A stretch of 64,000 bases of DNA from Anaeromyces robustus (GCA_002104895.1 MCFG01000062.1:107501-171500), one strand, 5' to 3'. Positions 22,716-35,714 are shown, numbered from the stretch's first letter. Notes: generated by a model not told the origin, from the sequence alone. A program made the numbers and translations.

Positions 22716-24479
22716 TTATGGTTGACATTGATGGAAGTATTCATCAAGTTGTTTACAGGTTCCTTCTGAACAACAAGTTGGTCCATTATATCCTTGACCA
22801 CCACATTGACCCCAAAGAGTAGAACAATTACCATCACCACCAGCTGGAGCACCACCTGGAGCAGCTGGAGGAGTATTTGGTTGTTGTTGATCAATTGGTT
22901 GTTGAGTATTAGTATCTGGAAGTTGTTTAGTAGTTGGTTGAGTTTCAGGAATAGTTGGTTGTTGACCAATTGGTTGTTGATTATTAGTATCTGGAAGTTG
23001 TTTAGTAGTAGTTTGAGTATCAGTATTTGGAAGTTGTTTAGTAGTTGGTTGAGTTTCAGGAATAGTTGGTTGTTGGCCAATTGGTTGTTGAGTATTAGTA
23101 TCTGGAAGTTGTTTAGTAGTAGTTTGAGTATCAGTATTTGGAAGTTCCTTAGTTGGTTGAGTTTCTGGAATAGTTGGTTGTTGACCAATTGGTTGTTGAG
23201 TATTAGTATCTGGAAGTTGTTTAGTAGTAGTTTGAGTGTCAGTATTTGGAAGTTCCTTAGTTGGTTGAGTTTCTGGAATAGTTGGTTGTTGACCAATTGG
23301 TTGTTGAGTATTAGTATCTGGAAGTTGTTTAGTAGTAGTTTGAGTATCAGTATTTGGAAGTTCCTTAGTTGGTTGAGTTTCTGGAATAGTTGGTTGTTGA
23401 CCAATTGGTTGTTGAGTATTAGTATCTGGAAGTTGTTTAGTAGTAGTTTGAGTGTCAGTATTTGGAAGTTCCTTAGTTGGTTGAGTTTCTGGAATAGTTG
23501 GTTGTTGACCAATTGGTTGTTGAGTATTAGTATCTGGAAGTTGTTTAGTAGTAGTTTGAGTGTCAGTATCTGGAAGTTGTTTAGTAGTTGGTTGAGTATC
23601 TGGAATAGTTGGTTGTTGACCAATTGGTTGTTGAGTATTAGTATCTGGAATTTCTTTAGTTGATGGAGTAGTAGTAATTGGAGCATCACCACCTGGAGCA
23701 GCACCTGGAGCTGGAGTAGCAGCACCACCAGCACTACCACCATTACCTTCACCAATATAAACTTTAGCATATGGGAAATCAGCTGTACCACTAGTACCAG
23801 TACTAGTACTACCAGCTTCACCTAAAACTTTAGCTTCATGCATTTTACCCATTTTCATACCAAGTTGTTCCCATTGTTGGAAATGAGCCGTAATATCAAT
23901 AGTACCACATTCACGAGGAGTTTTACGAATACTGAAATATTGTTTAAATTGAGTATCACCATCAATAGATGGACCTACACGAGTATTTTCATAAACAGTA
24001 TATTCGGCTCCATCAATAGTAAATTCTCCATGTTTCTTGTTACCAACCCAATCACCTGGTGGATATTGACTAAGCCAATTATCAACAATATAATATTCAA
24101 CAAGAGGTTCTCTAGTCCAACCATAAATACCAACATAAGAATAATCAACATTAGAAATATTTTGTTTTTCTAATTTGAAATCAGCATACATATGACCAAT
24201 TTGATCATAAGTTTGAGTACTATCGAAGGAAAGACCACTTCTACATAAATAATCTTTAGCATTTTGGAAGGAACAAGAGAAAGAACCATCAGAATAAAAA
24301 GTAGCACTATTATTACCACTATCAGACCAAAGTTCATAACCTACATCACCAATAGTACCAACTTTATTACTAGTTTCTTTAACACTTTCACCAGTATGAC
24401 TAGCAGAAGTACAGAAATCTTGAGCTAAAGTAGCAGAAGCAAAAGATAAAAGAACTGGAACGAATTGAGAAAATTTCAT
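22716..24479 (-). CDS. GH11 endo-1,4-beta-xylanase with C-terminal CBM1 (copy B)
   Basis: A single-exon gene of 587 residues. Signal peptide 1-19, GH11 domain about 20-245 with Glu128 and Glu221 in the same places as copy A, then an Ala/Pro/Gly stretch. A long Thr/Gln/Pro linker follows (about 276-545), built from 36-37-residue repeats around QQPIGQQPTIP, with seven copies of that core. A CBM1 (552-587) ends the protein. The first 250 residues differ from copy A at only about eleven positions (for example Ser24Thr, Gln31Glu, Lys89Gln, Gln152Glu, SerAla187-188ThrPro), whereas the linkers share no motif. The CBM1 is moderately diverged (WGQCGG versus WAQCGG, EYFHQCQP versus EYYSQCIN). No dockerin and no intron. 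Same orientation as copy A, with another gene between them, so this is a dispersed duplicate rather than a direct tandem. Confidence 0.97.
   Translation of the reverse strand: MKFSQFVPVLLSFASATLAQDFCTSASHTGESVKETSNKVGTIGDVGYELWSDSGNNSATFYSDGSFSCSFQNAKDYLCRSGLSFDSTQTYDQIGHMYADFKLEKQNISNVDYSYVGIYGWTREPLVEYYIVDNWLSQYPPGDWVGNKKHGEFTIDGAEYTVYENTRVGPSIDGDTQFKQYFSIRKTPRECGTIDITAHFQQWEQLGMKMGKMHEAKVLGEAGSTSTGTSGTADFPYAKVYIGEGNGGSAGGAATPAPGAAPGGDAPITTTPSTKEIPDTNTQQPIGQQPTIPDTQPTTKQLPDTDTQTTTKQLPDTNTQQPIGQQPTIPETQPTKELPNTDTQTTTKQLPDTNTQQPIGQQPTIPETQPTKELPNTDTQTTTKQLPDTNTQQPIGQQPTIPETQPTKELPNTDTQTTTKQLPDTNTQQPIGQQPTIPETQPTKELPNTDTQTTTKQLPDTNTQQPIGQQPTIPETQPTTKQLPNTDTQTTTKQLPDTNNQQPIGQQPTIPETQPTTKQLPDTNTQQPIDQQQPNTPPAAPGGAPAGGDGNCSTLWGQCGGQGYNGPTCCSEGTCKQLDEYFHQCQP
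22872..23654 (-). repeat. 108-bp coding tandem repeats, linker of GH11 copy B
   Basis: About seven units of 108-111 bp each encode TTTKQLPDTNTQ, QQPIGQQPTIPETQ and PTKELPNTDTQ segments. The four central units are almost identical at the DNA level, so the array was homogenised or expanded recently. Confidence 0.92.
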
Positions 24480-25167
24480 TTTTGATTTTTTTTTTTAAAA
24501 AAAAAAAATTATATAAACAGTTTCTAAAAAGTCTAATATTAAAAGTTAATTTTATTTTTATCTAAAAATAAATGTCTTTTTTTTCTTTTAATTATTAATA
24601 AATATTTTTTTTTCTAAGAAAGATTTTCAACCAGTGAAAATTTTTTTTAAAAATATAATTACAATGAATTGAAAAATTCTAAAAAAAAAAAAAGGATTTT
24701 CTTTAAAAAATATTTATATATACAATATATAAAATTTTATTTATAATTTTTAATTATATTATTTTTTTTTTTCAATTTAATAAATAATTAATTATTTACA
24801 AATATTTATTTATTGATTATTGATGAAAAAAAATTATTTTTTTTACAAAGGAAAAATTGTTTACTATTTATATTTTTTTTTCATTTTTCCTCTAATATAT
24901 TTTATCTCCCTTTTTAACTTTTTTTTTTATTTTTTATTTTTTTGTTATAATATACCAAAGTTTCATATTATTTATTAGTATAAATTATTTTTTTATATAT
25001 TAATTTTTAATTAATAAACTTTATTTTGTTTTATTTTATGTTTAAAAAGAAATTTTAAATTTTTAAAGTAGTACATTTAGGATTATTATTTTTATTATTT
25101 TAATTATTTATTTATTAGTTATTTTTTTTTTTTAAAGATAATTCTAAATGGACACATACTATAAAAA

Positions 25168-25172
25168 ATAAG

Positions 25173-25211
<39 letters not shown>

Positions 25212-25311
25212 GTAAATAAATAAATAAATAAATAAATAAAATAAATAAATATATAAAATAAATAAATAAAATAAATAAATAAATAAAATAAATAAATAAA
25301 TAAATAAAATT
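25168..25311. repeat. (AAAT)n microsatellite
   Basis: Mostly AAAT/TAAA tetranucleotide units with a few AAGT and AAAAT variants. Confidence 0.9.
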
Positions 25312-28300
25312 TAATTTTTTTATAAACTTTAATTTTTATAATTTGTTTTAAATTATTCATTAAAACTAATATAAATTTTGTGAAACAAAATAACAAAAAG
25401 AGACATTTTTATAGGTTTTACAATTGAATAAAAATTTTTTCATTGGTTTAAATTAATTAAAACAAAATTATTGTATATTTTTTTATAATTCGTTTTTTTT
25501 AAAGTTAACAATTAATAAAAAAGATTGAAATGATTTTTACCTTTTTTTTTTTAAACATTTTATATTTTAATATTTCTATATTTTATATTTTATATTCCAT
25601 ATTAAATGTTTTCTATTTATTTTATTTTATTTTCCTTTTTAATTTCTTTTTTTTTTATTGGTATTTTATTTGTTTTTATTAATGTTTTATTTATAATTTT
25701 TTTTTTAAAAAAAAAATATAGTTTCAAATTAAATGATTAATTAATGGTTTAACTTAAAAAAAAAATAAACTTTATATTACATTTCATATAAAAATTTTTT
25801 ATGATTTAAAAGAGTAATGGTTATAATGATTATTTTTTATTAAATCAGTTTAATCAAAGATATTCCAATAATTATTTATCAAAATCCACTAAATAATAAC
25901 AATTAAATATAATATCAGCTTTATTGTTTTATTTCATTCTATTTAACTTTATAATGAATGAATCATTTATTAAGTTAAATCCTACAGATTTTTAGTATTT
26001 TATTTTATTAAATTTAATTTTATAATAATAGAGAATTAATCCTACTAAATAAATGAATGAATAAATAAATAAAAATAAACAATATATACTTATAATAATA
26101 TTATTATTATTATTAATATTTATTTTGGATATTTATTATTTGGTGGATTAATCGATTAAAATAAAATAAAATAAAATAAAAAAAGTAAAAATTGTAACAA
26201 TAAAAATTGTAACAATTATTTGATTAGTAGTTTGTATTTAATTATGTTTCATCTCTATTTTTATAATGTATTAAACATAAAACCATTAATAAATAAAATA
26301 CAAAATTTAAAATAAAAAAATTTTTTTTATGTTCAGTTAAAGTAAAAAATAACGGCAATAATGAATTTAAGTTAATGTTAAAAAAAAAAAAGTTAAAGTT
26401 AAAGTAGTAATAATAAAATTTGTATTTATTGTATCTTTATTTTATTTATTTTTTTATTAGCAAATATCAAGATTATCAAGATTAATAGATAATTTCATGA
26501 ATGAATATTTTCATTATATGAATAAATTAACATGATTATATTTTAACAATGATTATTATTTTTTTTTTTTCATTATAAAAAATTAAAAATTATTTATTAA
26601 TTAAACGATAATTTTATGATACATTTTTAATTTTTTCTAGTTTATTATTATTCTATTATTATTATTATTATTTTATTATTATTATTATGAAAAAAAAGGT
26701 ATAATTAATAATCAATAATTAATAATTAAGAAATACAATGATATTGAGGATGATGATGATGATGATGAATGTATATATTAATTAAAATTATGATATTTTA
26801 ATAGTTTAAATTATATATAAACATTAATTAAATATTAATTAATTTATTATTATTAAAAAATAATTGGATTGGTAAAGAATTAAAAATCATTTTTATTAAA
26901 AAAAATAAAATTAATTGTTTTAATTGTAACATTAACATTCGTTTTTTATTTTTATTAGCTGACTTTTTTTTAAAAAAAAAAAAAAAGTTATAAATTTAAT
27001 GTATTATTAATAACGTTTAATATTTAATATAAATATTTTTTATTAAGATTTACTTAAAGATTTTTATTAATTATTTATACTTAATATAAATAAAAATATT
27101 TTATAATAAAAAAAAAAGGGATTAAATTATAGAGAGAGAGAGTAAGAAAGAGAGAAAATAAAAGGTTGAATTTAATTAAACTTATTGTTCTTTTTTTTTT
27201 TTTTAAAAAAAAATGTAAGATTCTCCTAATTTATATTAATATGACTTTTTTAATCGATTTAATATAAATCTAATGGTTTTAACAATGATCCTATAATAAA
27301 TAGTAGGAAAATAATAAGAAAATAACAAGAAAATAATAAGAAAAAATAATTAAGAAAACAATATGAAAAAATGAAATGAAAAAAAATTAATATAAAGTTT
27401 TTAAAAGTTTAAAATTATAGAATAATATAATAGGATTTATAATTAAAAAATTTAAAACATGTTTTTTCATATTTAATTAATTAAATTAATTAAAATTAAA
27501 AAAATTAAAATTAAAAAAAAAGATATGCAAAAAAGTTTAATTAAAAATAATTTTTTAAATTTTTTAATTTTTTAAATTTTAATTAATTTAATTAATATTT
27601 TTTTAAAACCTGCCGCTGGTATGAAAATTAAAAAAAATTATTGGATACAATTTTTAATTTTAAGTTTTAATAAAATATTTGTATTAAAAATCTTAACATC
27701 AAATTTTTTATTTTAATTTATAATTCATTAAATTTTATTTTATTTTATAATAAATTATAATAAATTATATTTTATAATAAATTATATTTTATATAATCTA
27801 TATAATCTAATATATAATAATAATAATAATAATAATAATTTTTAAATTTTTTTATACATTTTTTTCCCTTATAGGAAAAAGAAAAGTTTAACTTTTATTA
27901 TTTAAGGAAAAAAAAAAATTCATTCTAAAAATTCTAAAAATGATGTTTAAAGTTTAATATGAAAAGGATGAGTAACACAAATTTTATTATTAATATATTA
28001 TTTTATATTATTATTTATATTAATTATTATGTATATAATATTTATAGATTATGAGTATATTATTAGTATATTATAAATATATTATAAATATTATTTATTT
28101 ATGATTATTCATTATACCAAGAAATATTTTAATTTTTTAATTAAAATAAAATAATAAGTTAAAATTAATAAATAAATAAATAAATAAATAAATAAATATA
28201 AAATATGAAACAATTTTAATTATTAAATATTTATTATTTAAAAGATAATCCATATTATTATTATTATTATTATTATTTTTATTATGATTATTATTATTAT

Positions 28301-29518
28301 TATTATTAAATATAAAGATTTTTAAATAATACGAAAAAAAAACTATTAAATTTAATTTAATTTTATGTCTTTTTTTTTTTTAATTTTTGATTTTTTAAAA
28401 TACAAACAAACCAATAAAAAATCAGTTTTTAAAAATTGAATTTTTTAATTTTTTATTATAAGATTTTTTATAATAATTTAAAAGGTTTAAAAGTAAAAAA
28501 AAAAGTAATTATTTTAATAAAAAAGAATAAAAGTCATTAAGGAATTTGTGAAACATAAAAAAAAAAACTAACAAATAAAAGAATTTTTAGATTGTTGAAA
28601 TTTTAACAATGATTTATATTTGTAATTATTATTTTTTGAATTAATTATACATTAATAGTATTGATACAAAAAATAAAATAAAATAAAAAAAAAAATTAAA
28701 TAAAATAAGAAAATAAATAGAAAAACAATTAATTATTTATATATATAAATTAATTAGTAAAGATTGGTTTTTTTTAAATTTACTTAATAAAAAAAATATA
28801 TAGTAATATAACAATATAACAATATAACAATATAATAATAAAATGATATTTACTTATTATTCACAATAACCATCAATAATAACATGGAAATATATTATTT
28901 ATTTTAATTAAAATTTAATATGTTAATGGTTTGTTTATGTTTTTTGTTTATCCTTTAGAATGACAACTTTTTTTTTCTTTTTTTTTTTCTTGGAATCATC
29001 ATTATTATTTTATTCATTTTCATTTTCATTTTCATTTATTATTATTCTTTTTCATTTAAATACTATTTATTTATTATCTGGTGGTGGTGCTTTTGTTTAT
29101 CACTATTAATTATTTTTTTATACTTATCATTACTTTTTTTATTTGGGTTAGATTATCAATAAAAATTATTTTTTTAAAACTGAAAAATTGTTATAATAAA
29201 TAATTACTAGTCATAATAAAAATATAATATAAAAAAAATAATAAATAATTAATAAATCATTATTAATTATTTACTATAATTTATTATTAATTATTTATTA
29301 TTATATATTATTATTTATTATTATTTTTAAAAATATGAAATTATATAGATAATAATTATATATATATGTAACATGTAACATTTTTTTATATTACTTTTAT
29401 AATGCATTTATGTAACTTTTATATATTATTTATATATGTTATTCATATTTATATGGTATTCATACTCATACTTTTTTTTTAATATATATATATATATATA
29501 TTTTAAAAATTCTTTAAT

Positions 29519-29663
<145 letters not shown>

Positions 29664-31009
29664 ACAGTCAAAAAACAAACAAAAAAAAAAAAAAAGAAAA
29701 ACGAAAAAAATTATTAAAGAAAAAAATTTACCGTATTATTATTTCTTTTTTTACTTATTTCATTTCATTTATTTTATTTATTTTATTTTTTTTTCCTTTT
29801 TTTTTTTTTTTTTTTAGTCTTCTTCTTTATTCCATGAATAAATATTATGATACTTTTTATTCCATGAATAAATTATAAATTATGATACTTGTGTGAATGA
29901 TACTTTTATTCCATTCTGGGAAATGATATATATATGTAAATATATATATGTAGAGGGAATAACTTTCATTATTATCATCATCAAGAAAAAAAAAAAAGAA
30001 TAAAATAAAAGTATCAAAGTAATTAATAACTACTTTTTTTTTTTTTTTTTTTTGTCATTAATTTAGTTTTTTGTTTTTGTTTTAAATCAAAAAAAAAAAA
30101 AAAAATTTTTTTTTTTTTTTTTAGTTATTTAATTTCTTTTTCTTTCTTTTTTTTTTTCTTTTACTTTAAGATTTATTTTATTTTTATTTTTATTTTATTA
30201 TTTTTATTTTTATTTTTCTTTTAACTTTTAATCTTTACTTTTATTATTTTATTTTTTAATATATATTGTTTTTATAATTAATATTTAATTATTATATTAA
30301 TTTTAAAACTTCTATATATTATCATTATTATTATTATTATAGTTTTTTTTTTTTTTTTTTGTTATTATATATATAATAGACATATTATTTTATTATTAAT
30401 TATTAACTATTCTTTTATTGTTATATATTATTAATTATATTATATATATATTCATATTATATATTTAACAAATTATTAAAATTTTGTTATTTTTTTTTCC
30501 TTAAATTAACATAATAAAAAAGAAAAATAAAAAAAAAAAAAACTTTTTTTTTTTTATCTTTTTCTTTTTCTTTTCTTTTTTTTTTTTTTTTAATATTTAA
30601 TTAATGTAATATAGTAATATATATATAAAAAAAAAGTGAAGAGGTGAATTTTTTTTTTTGATCAATATTTATAAATACATTAGAAATTCAATAATAAAGT
30701 ATTTTAAATATGATCCTTCAAAATTCAAAATTCAAAATTCAAAAATTTATATATATATATATATATTATTTTGTACATAATAAAAAAAAAAAAAATTAAA
30801 ATATTAATTTTTTTTTTTTTATTTATCCAAAAATATTACATTGTTTGATAATAATAATAACAATAATAAAAAAAAAATAAACATAAAAAAAAAAAAAAAA
30901 AATTAAACAATCTTTAAAATAAAATATTTAAAATTTTATTTAATGATTGAATTTTTTTTTTTTTTTTTTCTTTTTAATGAATTTTTATTATTATTATTAT
31001 TTATTATAA

Positions 31010-31084
31010 TTAAATTCGTTGATTCATAATTTCATTATAATCTGGAGGATCAATCTTTAAATCATTATTAACAGATTGATTATA

Positions 31085-31122
<38 letters not shown>

Positions 31123-33111
31123 TGTATGCATTAATATTAGGTGAATATACATTACTCATGTACATCATGTTATTATTAGGAGAGTAAACATTATTCATAT
31201 AATATCCAGTATTATTATTATTACTATCAGTTGAACCATTGTTGTTATAAGCATATCCATTATTCATATTATTCATATAAATTCCATTATTATTGTTATT
31301 ATAAGTGTATCCATTATTCATATTCATATTATTCATATAAACCATATTATTATTGTTATAATCATATCCATTATTTGAATACATTGAATCATTATTATTA
31401 TTATAAGCATATCCATTATTCATATTGTTCATATTGTTCATATTATTCATATTATTAATATTATTCATATTATTCATATTGTTCATATTATTCATATTGT
31501 TCATATTATTCATATTGTTCATATTATTCATATTATTCATATTATTCATATTATTCATATTATTTGTATTATTCGTATTATTCATATTATTCATATAAAC
31601 TGCATTATTATCGTTATAATCATATCCATGATTCATATCATTATTATAAATTGCATTACTATTTCTGTTAAGAGTATCACTATTAGGAGCGGATGGACTA
31701 TTAGGAGTGCTGACATTAACAGGAACAGGATCATTTACATTATTTGATATATTTGTAGTTTCCTTTATGTGATTATTCTCAGTAATATCATTAGTAGAAT
31801 TTGGAGAATCATTATTAATAATAAAGTTTCTTGTAGTTTGACCTTGATCTTGATCTTGATCTTGATTATGATTTTGATTTTGATTTGTATCTGTATTTAT
31901 ATTTGTATTACTAAAAGATTTAAAATTATCTAAAATTTCGTTTGAATCCTTTTTATTTTTATTTTTTCTTAATAGTAAGATTATAACTCCAAGACATAAA
32001 ACTATACCAACAACTGATATTAATATCCATTTTAATGAATTATTACCTTTATTACCATTTTTGTTATTATTATTATTATTATTATTATCTACATTATCTG
32101 AAGTTGATCTACTTTTTCCTTGGTATAATGATACACTAGCATCTTTTTTACTATTTTAAAAATATTAAAAAAAAAAAAAAGTTAATATATTTGATTATAT
32201 TATTATAATATTATAATTAAATATTTTAAAAGTCATTTTCTTTCATTACTTTTTTTCTATTTAAATTTAACATTTATAATTAATTTTTATTTTTATTTTT
32301 ATTTTTATTTTTATTATTATTTTTATTTTTATTTTTATTTTTATTTTTATTTTTATTCATATTTTTATTATATGATAACTATAAAGAAAATTGAAAAAAA
32401 AAAAAAAAAAATAGTTACACTGTGCAACCAGAAGGTAATTTTGGAAGTTCACCTGTTAATTTATTGTTAAAGATAAAACTAATGAAATTATATATATATA
32501 ATTATATATATATATAATAATTAGTTATAAAAAATATTGGATTTTATCATATCCTATCATTATTATATTATTTATATTATATTGTATTATATTATATATT
32601 ATATTATATTATATTTAATATTTATTAAACAATAAAATAATTACAATTCTTTTAAATTGGATAAATTTTCAATCTCAGTTGGAATTGTACCACTTAATTC
32701 GTTACCATCTAAATAACTATCAATTTTATATCAATATTTTTTAAATTTTTTTTTTTTTTTTTTTTTTTTTAGGATTGTTATGAAATTATAAGTAAATAAT
32801 TACAGGCTTTCTAAGTTATGTAAGCTTCCAATTTCACGGGGAATGGAACCAGATAATTTATCACATCCAAGATTTCTATTTTAAAAAAAATATATAATAA
32901 TAATAAAATAATAATGATTATTAATAATAATATTGGATATTTAAAAACATTGTTATTAAATTTAATGTATTATAAATTTAAACGTAGGATATACTCACAA
33001 ATACTTTAAATTTGATAAATTTCCAATTTCAGCTGGAATTGGACCATTTAATTGGCCACAATCACATAATTCTCTATTTACAAAAATAAATAAAAAAAAA
33101 TAAATAAAAAA

Positions 33112-33142
<31 letters not shown>

Positions 33143-33797
33143 ATATTTATAATATAATAAATATTAAAATAATAGTTTTTAATCATATAACAATTTATTT
33201 ATAGTAATATTTATTTTATATATTAAAATAATTACAAATGTTCCAAGTTAGGTAAATTTCCAATTTCCTTTGGAATTGGTCCTACCAAAGGGTTACTACC
33301 TAATACTCTATTTATATATAAAAACAAGAATATATTAAATATCAATATATAATTTTATTATATAAAAATTATAATATTTATTTATTAATTATTTAATGAA
33401 TTCTTTTTTTAAAATATAATAAAAAAATAATATTTACAATTTTTTTAAATAGGTTAAATTTTCAATTTCTTTAGGAATTGTACCTGTTAAACTTTTATTC
33501 CAAAGATTACTATATATATATATATATAAATATTTTAATGTATTAGGCATAATTTTTATTATTATTATTATTATTATGTAAAATATTATTATTAAATATT
33601 ATATATATATTTATTAAAATAAAAACAATTTCTTACACTTCTGTTACATGACCATCTGTGCAAGTTACAGCTTCACAACAATCATAAGATGAATCTTTAT
33701 TTAATAAAATGTTTACTGGTAAACATTCATTATTTACTGCACACTCTCCATATATAAAATTTATTAAAATAATTAACGTAAATAATAATGTATTCAT
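31010..33797 (-). CDS. Leucine-rich-repeat single-pass membrane protein, eight exons
   Basis: Exons (minus strand): 33797-33637, 33509-33438, 33307-33236, 33073-32999, 32875-32804, 32716-32645, 32478-32419, 32150-31010. All seven introns are phase 2, and the spliced product has 574 residues. Signal peptide about 1-19; a Cys-rich cap (C-x-C-C pattern, 25-46); then LRRs at about 54-190 of the L-x-G-x-I-P-x-E-I-G-N-L-x-N-L type, each internal one on its own 72-75 nt exon. A spacer with an Asn run follows, then a transmembrane helix (about 236-255, WILISVVGIVLCLGVIILLL) followed by basic residues. The cytoplasmic tail has Gln/Asp repeats, about eighteen Met-Asn-Asn units, Asn/Tyr-rich stretches, and a terminal PPDY motif (563-566). 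A surface sensor or adhesion role is likely. There is no kinase domain, and the ligand is unknown. Confidence 0.85.
31430..31585 (-). repeat. Coding Met-Asn-Asn tandem repeat
   Basis: ATGAAT/AAC 9-bp units inside the cytoplasmic tail of the LRR protein. Variant units (ACGAATAAT, ATTAATAAT) lie at the ends. The array is likely to vary in length between strains. Confidence 0.85.
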
Positions 33798-34747
33798 TTT
33801 TTTTCAAAAATATTCTTTAATTTCTTTATAAAGAAAAAAATAATTAATTAATTATATTTTAATGTATTATTTTATTTAATATTTAATATTTATTTAAACT
33901 AATTATATTAATTATTATAATATAATATTAATTATGCTAATTATGTTAATTATATTAATTATATTAATTATGTTAATAATGTTAATTATGTTAATTATAT
34001 ATATATATAAACAATTTTTATTTTATTAATTTATTATTTTTTATTTATAATCTTTCTTTTAAGAAAGACTAATAAGTAATTTTTTTTTTTTTTATATTTT
34101 TTTTAATCTTTTTTATTTAAAAAGAAAGAAGAAAAAAAACTATTTTTTTTTTTTTAATTTTAATTTTATACTCAATAATAAAATGTATTCTTTTTTTTTT
34201 TTTTTTTTCTACAATAGAATTTCTAAAATCTTTTTTTGATAATTAAAAAAATTAATTTATTTTTATGCAATTAATCCACTTTTAGTATTATATATTTATA
34301 ATATATTATAAATATATTTATTATATATGATAATATATTATAAATAATAATAATTATTATATTTCAAAAAAATTTTTTATTAATTAAAAATCAAAATAAA
34401 TTAAACATTTTTTTTTGTTATAGAAATTTTTTTACATGATAAATTGATTTTTAAATTGAAAGAAAAAAAGTAAAAAATAAAAAATAAAATGATAATAATA
34501 AATGAATCAATGAATTTATAAATATTTTATAATGTTTTATATTTATTATAAAAACAAAAACAAAAAGATAAGATAAATATTGTTAAAATATAAATATTTA
34601 TTTATTAATTCGTTTTCATTTATTATTATTTTTTTTTGCTTAATTATAGTTAACTTTTTAAAAAAATGTATATTTTTAAATTAAAAATGGAAATTGTCAC
34701 CAAAAAAGTAGTAAGAAATATAAAATATGATTAATGGTAAAAGTGAT
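33798..34747. other. AT-rich intergenic stretch upstream of the LRR gene
   Basis: It holds TTAATTATGTTAATTATATTAATTA-type repeats at about 33920-34000 and poly-T tracts. No gene is seen. Confidence 0.6.
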
Positions 34748-34856
34748 GGCAATTTTAACTGGTATTTAGGCTCAATGTGGTGGTAAATAATTTAATAGAT
34801 TAGCCTATTATTCAGTGGGGAAAATATAAGAAAATTTATTTGAATATTTATATATC
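34748..34856 (+). pseudogene. Decayed CBM1 module relic
   Basis: A GC-richer island in pure AT sequence. GCTCAATGTGGTGGT (34770-34784) encodes Ala-Gln-Cys-Gly-Gly and differs by one base from the same site of the GH10 CBM1 at about 40230. Downstream in the same frame the pattern still follows a CBM1: Phe-Asn at the FNG site, two Tyr codons (TAT TAT) where TGT TGT should be, then Ser, Gly and finally Glu-Tyr at the EYY site. In-frame stops lie at the Gly of GFNG and at the Lys after the fourth cysteine site. Upstream, GGCAATTTTAACTGG resembles the GGTAATTGTGCTGG start of CBM1, with a one-base shift. No catalytic domain is recognisable upstream. It may be the remains of a lost CBM1 enzyme gene; chance resemblance cannot be excluded. 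Confidence 0.4.
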
Positions 34857-35586
34857 CATATTAAAAATAAATATTAATAATTATTTTTTTATTTTCTATA
34901 TATATCTATTAAAAATTGTAAATAATTTAAAATTGTTAATATAAAATATTTTAGTTTTTTATAATAGAAGAATACTCATGACTATTTTTTTTTATTTTTT
35001 TTTTTTTCGAAAAATAATGCATATAAATTATTTTAAAATCATTTGAAAATAAAATAAATAAATAAAAAAAGAATTATATAAAAGAAATAATAATTAATAA
35101 TAAAAATTAATTATTAAAATTATTATTATTATAATTAATAAAATAATAATTAATAAAATAATAAAATAAAAAACGAATTTTATACCAAAATATAGATGAA
35201 AAATAAGATGAAAAATGAAAATTAAATTTCAGTTTTAATTTTAATTTTAATTTCATTTTTATTTTATTTTATTTAATTTTATTTTATTATGCCTTTTTTA
35301 TTATTATTATTACATTTTGTACCAATTTTGCATATTTTAATAATTTTACTACATTTTTGAAATTTTACTACATAAAACATAAATTTTATTGTACTACATT
35401 ACATTTTTTATGGTTACTAATTTATAATACATTTTAATAAAATAATATATAAAATAATTCTATAATAATAAAATATTATCATATATTAAACTATATTTCT
35501 AACAAATAATTATAATATGATTTAATAATTAATAATTAATAATTAATAATAATATGTTAGATTATATATAATTATAACATAACATA

Positions 35587-35638
<52 letters not shown>

Positions 35639-35643
35639 ATAGA

Positions 35644-35674
<31 letters not shown>

Positions 35675-35683
35675 ATAGATAGA

Positions 35684-35714
<31 letters not shown>

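Noticed and set aside
32995-33186. Short gene ending in an LRR motif
   Set aside because: It is exon 4 of the LRR gene preceded by intron sequence read as coding.
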